From: Sabellastarte sp. h YS-2021
Taxonomy: Eukaryota; Annelida; Polychaeta; Sabellida; Sabellidae
Length of the DNA stretch: 64,000 bases
Direction of reading: 5' to 3'
NCBI GenBank assembly: GCA_964017235.1
Contig: OZ024936.1
Location: 44,381,028 to 44,445,027 of the forward strand
Shown: positions 26,593-35,652 of the stretch, piece by piece
Position numbering within the stretch: position 1 is the stretch's first letter
Layout: every line of letters starts with the position of its first letter
Translations under genes and position numbers: made by a program
The notes under the pieces: generated by a model
Database searches by the model: none
Told to the model about the DNA's origin: nothing
What the model saw: the letters and a program-made list of their open reading frames with translations, nothing else

Positions 26593-28383
26593 ATAGCTGA
26601 AAAACGATCTCAATCATTATTAGAAGGGAGATCTAGCAATTTTCCGAATTTAGTTAGGCAGTTGCAAAATAAAAGTGCTAAAATAGCAAATGTTATTGAT
26701 GGGTGTATGAATGAAGACTCTGTCTGTGAACTATTTGCAAATAAATACGAGGTACTATATAACTCAGATTCATTTAAAGAAAATGACATATCTAAAGTGA
26801 AAAGTGTTATTGATAGTTCTATTGCTACAAACTGTCAGAGTGGCAAATGTTATTCTTCTCACACTATAAATGTGTCTGATATATGTGATGCCATTAAATG
26901 TCTTAAGAAAGGTAAAGATGATGGATTTGCAAATACATATCTGTCCTTGGTTATGAATGCATTATATATACATGGTTTTGTTCCAGAGGAAATTTGTATT
27001 GGTACCATTGTCCCAATACCAAAGAATAAGAGAAAATCAATGAGTGACTCAAATAATTACAGAAGTATCACACTGAGCAGTATATTTGGTAAAATGTTCG
27101 ATATTATTTTTTTGAAATCTAATATGTGTATATTTAAATCATCTGATTTGCAATTTGGATTTAAAGAGCAACACTCAACTTTACAATGTAACTTTGTGTG
27201 TAGTGAGTTAATTCAATATTATATCAACAGAAAAAGTACTGTACATGCCCTGATGATTGATGCATCACAAGCCTTTGACAGGGTTCAATATGTCAAATTG
27301 TTTCAGTTATTATTAAAAAGAGGACTGTGTCCCTTAGCTGCACAGTTTTTAATAAATTTGTATACACAACAAAAACTTAGAGTAAGATGGGGTTCAAGTG
27401 TATCTCGTACTTTTATTGCCAAAAATGGTGTCAAGCAAGGTGGTGTCCTCTCACCGAGATTATTTGCAATTTATATGGATGCACTTGTGTTTCAGTTGCA
27501 AGAAGCAGGTTATCGATGTCACATTGGTGACAAATATATTGGAGCTCTAGTATATGCTGATGATGTAATTTTACTAGGACCTACAATTATGTCTCTAAGA
27601 CTAATGCTTAATACTGTGAATAACTTTGGCAAGGAATTTGATGTCAAATTTAATCCTAATAAAAGTCAATACATTGTATTTGGTAACAGCAAGAGCATAC
27701 CTATGTCAATAAAATTCAATGAGATACATTTATCACCGGTTGAATCTGCCAATTACCTTGGTGTTATCATTGGTAAAAACTGCTCTGAGGCTCACATTAA
27801 AGTTGCTAAAATTGAGTTGATAAGAAGATTTAATGTTTTAAACAATATTTTCAAATTTTGCTCAGTTAAAGTAAAATATAGTTTGTTCAAATCTTTTTGT
27901 ACGGCTCTATATGGCTGTGTATTGTGGGATTTTACATCCAATCAAATGTGAAAATTCTTCATATGTTGGAGAAAATGCATAAGAAAGTTACTTGATGTTA
28001 GTCCTATGACTCACAGTGATTACCTCCCCTTAATTGTTGAAAATTTACCAGTTGAGGCTCAATTAGCACAAAGATGAGTTAAATTTATTAATAGTATTAT
28101 ACAAAGTGAAAACCCAATGGTTAAACTGTGTGGTCAGTTACTATGTACTGGTCATAACTCTGCCGTATGCAGGAATAGGAATTTAGTAAAAAGTGTTTAT
28201 TTTCAAAGTACATACAATTGCGATAATGAACTGATGGACCTAAAAGAACTAAGAAACTGTTGCTTGAGAAATATAAATAGCATGAGTGATAAAGATTTAT
28301 TTCATGTTTCTTCTATAAAAGATTTACTTCACATTCGGCAAACTGACGCTTTTTTCAAAAAGCTGCAGTGGACTTTATGTTAA
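26584..28383 (+). pseudogene. LINE reverse transcriptase, interrupted by two in-frame stops
   Basis: One frame runs from 26584 to 28383 and is broken by TGA codons at 27949-27951 and 28075-28077. Residues expected of a non-LTR RT are visible: IPIPK-like ahead of NNYRSITLSS, LQFGFKEQHST, DASQAFDRVQ, NGVKQGGVLSPRLF, and the catalytic YADD at 27553-27564. Downstream come WRKCIRKLL and the cysteine-poor tail typical of these proteins. The segment around KKGKDDGFANTYLS is shorter than expected, so a small internal deletion before the fingers domain is likely. It cannot encode a complete active enzyme. Confidence 0.85.
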
Positions 28384-28566
28384 CATATTTTTGTGTAAAA
28401 GTTGAGCAAAATAGTACAAATAACATTGAATTGTAAATATGTTCAAAATGTTTCCTCTTGTACAATCTTAATACATGTCATAGGTATTTGTTTTCCTGAC
28501 ATTTTTTTCTATTGTGTTATTAAATTGTATATACTATGTATATGATTAATAAACAACAAACAAACA

Positions 28567-29008
28567 ATATTTTTGTCATTTTTTAAGGATCGGGCCTGTC
28601 GAATATGGCAGATTTTGCAAGTTTCATTTACCCTTAATTTTTGCCCAGTACTCATTCTATTACAACCTCTGAGCTTAGTAATAATGTTTGTAAGACCTAA
28701 AGTTTATGTCCGAATGCACAATCTCGGCTAAATTTGACACTAATTTTGTCGGTTTTCCATGGCTGGCACTGTCGAAAATGGCAGATTTATCCAAGTGTTA
28801 TTTTCTATTCATTGTCGCCCAATACTCGCTCAGTAAGAACCTCTGAGTGCAGTAGTAATGCGTGCTAGGCCGAAACTTTGTAAACAATTGTAAAAATTGT
28901 GGTTATAGATCGCACCATATTTTTGTTATTTTTTAAGGTCCGGCCCTGTCGAAGATGGCAGATTTTTCCAAGTGTTATTTTCTTTTATTGTCACCCAATA
29001 CTCACTCA
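28567..29008 (+). repeat. 353-bp satellite, detached segment between insertions
   Basis: About one and a quarter diverged units follow the LINE, recognisable by ggatcgggcctgtcgaat, the acctctgagcttagtaat stretch and aaaatggcagatttatcc. The last unit lacks most of its first half: gaagatggcagatttttcc follows the ggtccggccctgtc start directly. The segment stops at cactcatt, where unrelated sequence begins. Confidence 0.85.
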
Positions 29009-30737
29009 TTAGGGTCATTCGCGTGGGAAAATTTGCGGCAAGTAAAATAAGCTCCGCCAATATGCGCAGTAACAACCAGTACTTACTGAAAACACTACCA
29101 CAAAAATGAAAAAAGTAAGTATTTCACCATAATGTCATTTCTTTTAAATCTGATTGGCAGTTATTTTTATAAATGAGATTGATTCCACGTGGGTATTTGA
29201 AGGTATTAGAAATATGTTCTAAACTTTTTTATTTATTTGCTTGGCACATTTTTAATCAATAACTTTACATATAAACTCTCAAAATGTTATGAAAACTGTA
29301 TAATTGTTGCATAGATCATTCAATATTAGGGGTTTGTACACAATATATTTTCCATGGCAACTTTTATTAAATTGATTTTGAAGCCTTTTACTTCTGATTT
29401 TTATCAAATGAAACAAGTTATTTAATCTTAATAAGTGTGACAAAGGTGTAAATGTTTTATCTCTTTCATAGCTTCCTGCTGATATTGCAATAATAAAAAA
29501 TAATCAACAGTGTTGATTCTAGGAATTTCAAAAAGTGGGGGCGATCCCCCACCACTACACAAAATGTGGGGGAGGGGCTAAAAATTCTGGGGGACGACTT
29601 TATGATAAGTTTAAACTAATAAAAAATACATTTTCAGTTTATTTAGGCATTTTTAACAGTGGACTTCTATTAATTAGTGGTCAATTTTTATTGTCTTGCC
29701 CAATAAAAATAAACTTCAAGGCTAGTGATAGAATTTAAAAAAAATACTGAAAATGGTTATTTACATCAAAGTGGCTCCTGTCATGGCATTATGGTTTTAA
29801 GTTTTCATCTGAAGTCATGGCATCACAAATTCAGTCATTACACCATCAATTCATACAAATATGTTGGAAAACCCCACAGAATACCATGACCTCATGAATA
29901 GTAATGAGTAGTCCACAAATTCTTCTAGTAAAATATTGTTAAAAAATCCCATGAAATTGTCAATATTTTCTACGAATCTGAGCTGAGCTTTGTGGTCCAT
30001 CTAGTATTTTATCTTAAAGCAGAAAATATTGTTAAGAAACCTCATTAATATTAATGAGTTGTCCATGAATTTTGATCTTCAAGTAAAATATTTTCTAGAC
30101 ATACATTGTTGGGAAACCCCACAGATACGTAGGGTCAGCACGGTTTGCCTCTCCTGTTGTGGTAACAATCCAGTCTACTGTAAGTTTCGTTTTTCTTGCA
30201 GCCATTTTTTATACAATCATCCACTTTCAGCCTAATTTTATATTTTTGGGTATAATATGTCCAAATACTGTCTGTACCTCATAATATATTTGAGTTTGTA
30301 AACGATCACGAAACCAAAATTGTCTACAGGCATTATTCGAAGAACGTTTTGACGGAAAAATCAAAACCTCGACAAACTCTCGCTCCACGCATCGTTTCGA
30401 TTTCTTTGATCTCTCGTCTTTTCGCTTCGTATATATATCCCGCATTGCCTTGTGCTGAATGCGTTCTTTTACAATCTTGTCCCCGCATACTTCGATGAAA
30501 TCCGCGAGCAAAAGCAAATTAATGCGAGATATCGCAGAAAACGCATCCTAGAAGCAACTCTGATCAATTTTTGTGATGTTCCATAACAATTCTACAATAA
30601 AATATGTGATTGCTTCCCTTCTACTTTGTTCTATCACATGACTTACTTACTACAAAATCAGAGGAGATATGTTGATCACTTCAGTACTTCTGGCAAGTGT
30701 AGTAAGTACTGAAACGACCAGTCGAACGTGGGAAGTA
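29009..30737. other. Anonymous 1.7-kb segment interrupting the satellite
   Basis: Unrelated sequence lies between satellite ...aatactcactca and gtaagaacctctgag..., which are adjacent in intact units. It looks like an inserted element. An 11-bp word, cagtacttact, appears near the left end (29080 region) and inverted near the right end (30705-30715), but I see no convincing long terminal inverted repeat. A G-rich/C-rich patch lies at 29535-29600. The region at 30380-30530 is richer in CpG and has an ORF on the minus strand, listed separately. The rest shows nothing recognisable. Confidence 0.55.
30227..30517 (-). CDS. Unidentified basic ORF, possible single exon of a transposon or host gene
   Basis: This is a 96-codon minus-strand ORF with no ATG start in frame; the first codon counted is TTG, and the frame is open upstream to a TAG at 30548. 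The product is basic, with a KRKDERSKKSKR cluster, followed by FWFRDRLQTQIYYE. A plausible splice donor, GAG|GTACAG, ends the exon at 30278. CpG content is higher than in surrounding DNA. I do not recognise the family. It lies inside the segment interrupting the satellite, so a transposon-encoded exon is the natural guess. It could also be a chance ORF. Confidence 0.3.
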   Translation of the reverse strand: MLLLADFIEVCGDKIVKERIQHKAMRDIYTKRKDERSKKSKRCVEREFVEVLIFPSKRSSNNACRQFWFRDRLQTQIYYEVQTVFGHIIPKNIKLG

Positions 30738-31527
30738 AGAACCTCTGAGTGCAGTAGTAATATCTGGTAGGTCAAAAATTGTGGTTACATATTGCACCAT
30801 ATTTTTGTCATTTTTTTTAGGGTCCGGGCCTGTCGAATAGGGCAGATTTTGCAAGTTGCATGTACCCTTAATTTTTTCGCAGTATTCATTCTATCATATC
30901 CTCTCAGCTTAGTAATAATGTTTGCAAGGCCTAAAATTTATGTCCGACTGCATAATCTGAGCTAAAGATGGCACTGCAATTTTGTCGGTTTTCCATGGCA
31001 CTGTCGAAAATGGCAGATTTTTCCAAGTGTTATTTTCTATTCATTGTAGCCCAATACTCGCTCAGTAAGAACCTCCGAGTGCAGTAGTATTGCCTGCTAG
31101 GCCAAAACTTTGTAAACAATTGCAAAAATTGTGGTTATGGATTGCACCACATTTTTGTCATTTTTTAAGGTCCGGCCCTGTCGAATATGGCAGATTTTGC
31201 AAGTTTCATTTACCCTTAAGTTTTGCCCAATACTCATTCTATTACAACCTGTGAGCTTAGTAATAATGTTTGTAAGGCCTAAAATTTATGTCCGAATGCA
31301 AAATCTCGGCTCCAGATGGCACTGTAATTTTGTCTGCTTTCCAGGACCGGCACCGTCAAATATGGCAGATTTTTCCAAGTGTTATTTTCTATTCATTGTC
31401 GCCCAATACTCACTCAGTAACAACCTCTGAGTGCAGTAGTAATGTCTGCTAGGCCAAAACTTTGTATACAATTTCAAAAATTGTGGTGACTGATCGTTTC
31501 AAATTTTTGTCATTTTTTTAAGGTCCG
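30738..31527 (+). repeat. 353-bp satellite, terminal diverged units
   Basis: A little over two units resume with gtaagaacctctgagtgcag and end at ttaaggtccg, where a DIRS-derived sequence begins on the minus strand. These are among the most diverged units, with small deletions such as the loss of gccgg within catggcactgtcg. They mark the right limit of the satellite in this window. Confidence 0.85.
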
Positions 31528-32278
31528 AGATCAAGTCCACCTTGTTTGAGTCACACCATTTGACAAAAATGGCCCACTTTGATTTATAGACGGCTCTGGT
31601 TGAGTGTCTCTGAGGAGCCTCAATTCTTGCTGCCACTTCATCAGAGAACCCTTGTTCCTGAATGACAGCAGCTCTAGGAGCCAAGCATGTAGGTTCAGAT
31701 TGTTGAGATTCTTGTGAACGAGACTGTTGAAAGGCTGAGTCACCAAATCTCGAAGTGGGAGCCTGAATGGAATCTGAACCAAAAGGTTGACCACGTCCCA
31801 AAACCAAGGCATGTTGGGTCATCATGGGGCAATCAGGATCATTCTGCGACAACCCTGATCCACTACCTTTGAGATCACTAGGATGAGTAGGGAAACTGGA
31901 GGAAAGGCGTATGCATCCAGATTCTGCCATGACAGGCTCATAGCGTCTACTGCCCAGGCTGTCGGATCCGGTACTGGCGACACAAACTTGGGAAATTTGT
32001 GATTGAACCGGGTTGCAAATAGGTCCATCTGTGGCTGGGTCCATCTCGAGCACAAAAGAGCACAAAACACCTGCTGAGAGAGGGACCACTCTGTTTGAAT
32101 CAGCTGATTGTGTCTGGATAGTTTGTCTGCTATCACATTCAACCGACCTGGAATGTGTCGAGCCCTTAGACTTATTCTCCTGGGGTGACACCAAGACAGG
32201 AGTCTCCAGAGGAGGGCACAAAGAGAGCCTGATCTCATAACTCCCTGTTTGTGGCGGCGACTTTCCGGGAGTGACCAA
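31528..32278 (-). pseudogene. DIRS copy 1 tyrosine recombinase frame, N-terminal part only
   Basis: This frame parallels the recombinase frame of copy 2: RIEAPQRHSTRAVYKSKWA here versus RIEAPQRRSTRAIYESKWA there. It ends at the truncation before any catalytic residue. Upstream of the recombinase-like segment it stays open for about 180 codons that overlap the RT/RNase H frame, as in copy 2. Confidence 0.7.
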
Positions 32279-33180
32279 ACACCTCTTGCAGTGGAGCCCC
32301 TAAGTGTGTGCCCCAGCCTTCGTTTGAGGCGTCTGTAAACAGTTGAAGAGCGTGTTGAAGGGGATGCAAAGGTTGGCCACGCAGTATATTGCCTTTGTCC
32401 AACCACCAATTTAGGTGGGGGTGAAGTGAACGAGGAACAGGGATGACCTTTTCCAAAACTTCGGGGACATGCCAGTGTCGCCTCAAGTGCCACTGGATGG
32501 GCCTCATGTTAAGTCGACCAGACCACACTTGTTTTTCGGTTGCTGTGAGCAGGCCTATAAGTGACATGAACTGCCTGACTGTACAACTCTCCCAGTTTTT
32601 TATGAACTTCAATTTCTCTTGGAGGGTTGTCCACCGGTCCAGAGTGGGTAGGACCCGACCAGTCACCTGGTCAAACTGGAAGCCTACAAAATTGAAGACC
32701 TGTTGTGGGATTAGTTCTGACTTTTTCATGTTTACAACCCACCCTAACTGCTGGTCTGGGTATGTTGTAGGCAGGTTTCCGGGCACGGGGCTCTCAACAA
32801 CCAGTCATCTAGGTACTGGTGGATCTGGATACCCCTTCCTTGGGCCATAAGCATCACTTCTTTGACCACCTTGGTAAACTCGAGGGGAGCTGTGGCCAGA
32901 CCAAATGGAAGAATTGGAAGGTCTGATTGTACAGGAAAAACCTCAGATATTTTCGTGACCTTTGATGCATTGCAATGTGGACATACGCGTCGCTAAAGTC
33001 CAGCGATGTGACCCATTCCCCTGTCTGTAAGGATAACCGGATTGTTTCTGGGGTTTCCATCTTGAATGTATTGGTACTGAAGTATAAGTTCAACTGACTC
33101 AGATCCAAGATTGGTCTCCATTTTCTGTTTGGTTTGGGGACAAGGAAAAGCCGGTTGTAAAATGCCAGACGACTTGACAA
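31822..33180 (-). pseudogene. DIRS copy 1 reverse transcriptase/RNase H remnants
   Basis: Pieces in two frames retain RT motifs (FYNRLFLVPKPN, WRPILDLSQLNLY, VTSLDFSDAYVHI) and then, after a frameshift near 32860, RQFMSLIGLLTATEKQV and the RNase H start LFTDASNEGWGTHLG. About 180 bp of RNase H is missing after that point. An in-frame TGA at 31822-31824 interrupts the part that follows. Confidence 0.75.
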
Positions 33181-34039
33181 CCACCTTTTCTACTACCAAC
33201 TTGTTCATGAGACTGAGTAAGGCTTCTTTTAAAAACCAGTTTTTTACTGGATTGGCATAACCACTTTGAACCAGACGGAACCTTGTCAATAGGGGTCTCT
33301 GTTTGACAGGAAGGGTGTAACCCTCTCTCAGTACAGACACCACCCGAGGATTTGCACCCATTGCCTGCCAAACTTGCCAAAAACTTTGTAACCTTCCCCC
33401 TACAGAAAGACATGGATTTACACAATATACACCTTTGAGATGCTTTATTTTGTTCATTGACTGACCGGGACTTAATCCTTTCTTTTGCAGAAGCCCGTGT
33501 AAAGGTACAATATGAGCATGAGTAACAGCAGAAGACACATCCAACTTTAAAGTCTGTGCAACTACTGGATTTATTGTCTTTGAAACAACTGGATTCGAGA
33601 CTGTTTGTGAGACTAACTTCTTTACATTCTGAGCCCTTGACGCTACTACATTCTGAACACTTGGTAGGTCAAACTGAAACTGATTTACTTGAATATGGGT
33701 TGGACCGACACAATAATTGTCATTTATAGGGCTTACATTGGTGAGACTTGGAGAAACAAGGGTTGGCACCTCGTCTGCGCCCACGGCCTCTGGAACGAGT
33801 CCTCCTAAACATCTGTTAAAACCAGCTGCATGGTTGATAATGTAACTGTCTTCCCTTGCTGCTCTTTCCCACTGACGCAGGGACTCCTGGGAAATGGGTC
33901 TAGAAGGTGGTCCAGTAGACGGATAAGCAGAGGCCCTTGTGATCCTGGGAAATTGTGAATTAACCTTGGCCTCAGTGTTCTGCCAACTAAAGACAGAACA
34001 TCCAGGTCTGTGAGGTCCCTCCGGTTTCATTAGGTGCAT
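32993..34039 (-). pseudogene. DIRS copy 1 Gag end fused to RT N-terminal region
   Basis: The frame includes FNRCLGG, where copy 2 has FNRCVSE followed by about 160 further Gag residues. This indicates an internal deletion of roughly 0.5 kb that joins mid-Gag to a later point. Downstream, the frame contains GGRLQSFWQVWQAMGANP and VLREGYTLP, equivalents of the region just ahead of the RT in copy 2. It is a deletion product, not a natural fusion protein. Confidence 0.65.
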
Positions 34040-35370
34040 CTTGTACCACCTTGACTGACATTTTGGGACTTAATGAACTGGTCCCGTTTGAGTCCAGCAG
34101 AGTCTTGAGTCTGGGATGAGTATCCTTCTGCTACAGTCAGGTTTAAACGTTCTAGTCTTTGGCATAGCCAATCGTCTGGGGGCATGGCTACAGATATTCT
34201 GGTTGGCTTTCTAGGCTGTTTCCCTTTCCAAGGATCTAATGAAAGTACTGTTTCTCTGTATGTATGTTTGCTTCGGCGTTTCAGTGGAGTCAGACAATTG
34301 ACCATCTTCTGATCCGGAGAGGGATTCAGACCAGTCAAATTCTTCATCAGACAACTGTTCAAATAAAGTATCTTCCGTATCCGGTGGATATGCACCGGCA
34401 GGGAAATGTTCATAATCAGGCTGGTGTGAAACAGACTGAGGAAGACTGAGCGGTGTGACCGGTAGAAGCTTTCTCAGAGCTGGAAGGCTGATGCACGTGT
34501 ACTTTTTCCATTACCAGCTGTTTATCAGGCTCCGGATTGGAGTTGGTGACAGCTAGTGGAGAGCCAGAGCATTCCTGTTTAGATGAATGTTTGGGAACCG
34601 ATGAAGTGGACCGGTCACGTTTCTTGTGTGACTTGGAATCACGTTTTTTGTCAGTCTTTTTACCTGGTTTATGATCTTTGTCAACTGGATCGTCTGTTTT
34701 TCTAGATTTATGAGATTTCTTTTTCTCTTTATTCTTGTCCTTGGACTGTTTTGGCGACAGATTTAGGCTTTACTGAGGCCTTCACAGCTACTGGAGCCAT
34801 CACTGGACCGGTGGGACGGGTAGCTGGGGGCATAAAAGGTGTCTCAGAAATTAAGTGCTGAGAATCTACTGGTTTGACTGTTAAAACAGGGGTTGAAAAT
34901 ATATTACCATGTGACAACAGAGCCTCCATGCGGGCAAATTGTTCGGCCCACTTATCAGACATGGCCATAAACTGCTCTGATGTAACAAAACCTGAGGGTT
35001 GAGCAGAAGAGGAAGATGCCCATGTGGGTGGAATAGCACTGGGAGGCTGCACAGAAGATTGCGCAGATGGGCCACTTGGAGATTTAAATGTAGGCTCAGT
35101 ATCCACAGAACTAATAATAGTGACAATTTTAAGGGACACCAACAAACCCGCTTTCTTGTCCTTTCTGATTCTGTAGGAAGGAGTGGCCAGCAATTCTTTC
35201 TGCGATTCAGAGAACGCATCACAAATGGGGCAAGGCTTATCCAAAACACAGTTGTTTTCCCAAATACGCTTGTCCCGACATCTTGCGCACTTGTCATGCG
35301 AATCAAAACCAGCCGTTATATGGCCACACGAACCCTTCCGTTGTCCTTTTTTATCACCTGGGGAGGCCAT
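34030..35370 (-). pseudogene. DIRS copy 1 Gag-like gene, broken
   Basis: The start MASPGDKKGQRKGS at 35370 matches the MASPGQRRGS start of copy 2. The cysteine pattern after it (CARC ... CPIC) and the YRIRKDKKAG segment are also conserved. The first frame stops at 34729 and coding resemblance continues in another frame to 34030, including DDWLCQRLERLN, with further shifts. Copy 1 therefore lacks a continuous Gag. Comparison with copy 2 also shows which frame copy 2 lost at its own Gag frameshift. Confidence 0.75.
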
Positions 35371-35478
35371 GAAACTTAATATCACTACTATAAATATTTT
35401 CACCAAACTGCAGTATGAAGACATATAAAATAAAAGTTTCTCTTAAACTTCAAGCGTTTTACTTCCATGCGCCAAACA

Positions 35479-35652
35479 AAAAGAGGCTGTACACCGGGAG
35501 GTAGGCTACACAGCCACCTGGCGAATGAACAGGACACTACCGGTCCCGGCCAGAGCCCAGCTCAGGACGGTTTTTTCCAACGTTTGGCGAGACGGGCAAG
35601 GCACCGGACAATTGCATCTGTCCACTAGGCAAGATGTATTAACGCAATAAAA
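35479..35652 (-). repeat. Terminal repeat of DIRS copy 1
   Basis: It resembles the 55103-55301 terminus of copy 2: ccaaacaaaaagagg, ggcgaatga, acactaccggtccc, gagcccagctcaggacg, the gtccactagg block and the end ttaacgcaataaaa. The middle differs, with a non-homologous ctgtacaccgggaggtagg in place of the CpG-rich stretch. It supplies the outer 5' boundary at 35652. Confidence 0.8.

Larger units (their letters stand above)
26080..28566 (+). mobile_element. 5'-truncated non-LTR retrotransposon (APE/RT LINE)
   Basis: The satellite stops at about 26079 and resumes at about 28567 in the same part of the unit, with about two satellite bases lost and no clear target duplication. The insert carries the end of an APE-type endonuclease, a reverse transcriptase and a 3' region ending in aataaacaacaaacaaac. 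The 5' end, most of the endonuclease, is missing, which is normal for abortive target-primed reverse transcription. RT motifs are typical of the CR1/L2/Jockey-like non-LTR groups; the exact clade cannot be assigned by eye. Confidence 0.9.
31528..35652 (-). mobile_element. Degenerate DIRS-like retrotransposon, 3'-truncated (copy 1)
   Basis: On the minus strand this region parallels the intact element at 48991-55301. It has a 5' terminal repeat ending with cgcaataaaa (35479-35652), a Gag-like start, RT/RNase H and the first part of the tyrosine recombinase. It stops at 31528 inside the recombinase N-terminal part, against satellite DNA. The 3' terminal repeat and internal complementary region are absent. 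Several frameshifts, stops and internal deletions disable it. Nucleotide divergence from copy 2 is substantial, so the two are separate insertions, perhaps of different subfamilies. Confidence 0.88.

Noticed and set aside
29535-29738. 67-codon ORF in the anonymous segment
   Set aside because: Short and AT-rich downstream of a G-rich patch; no coding character.
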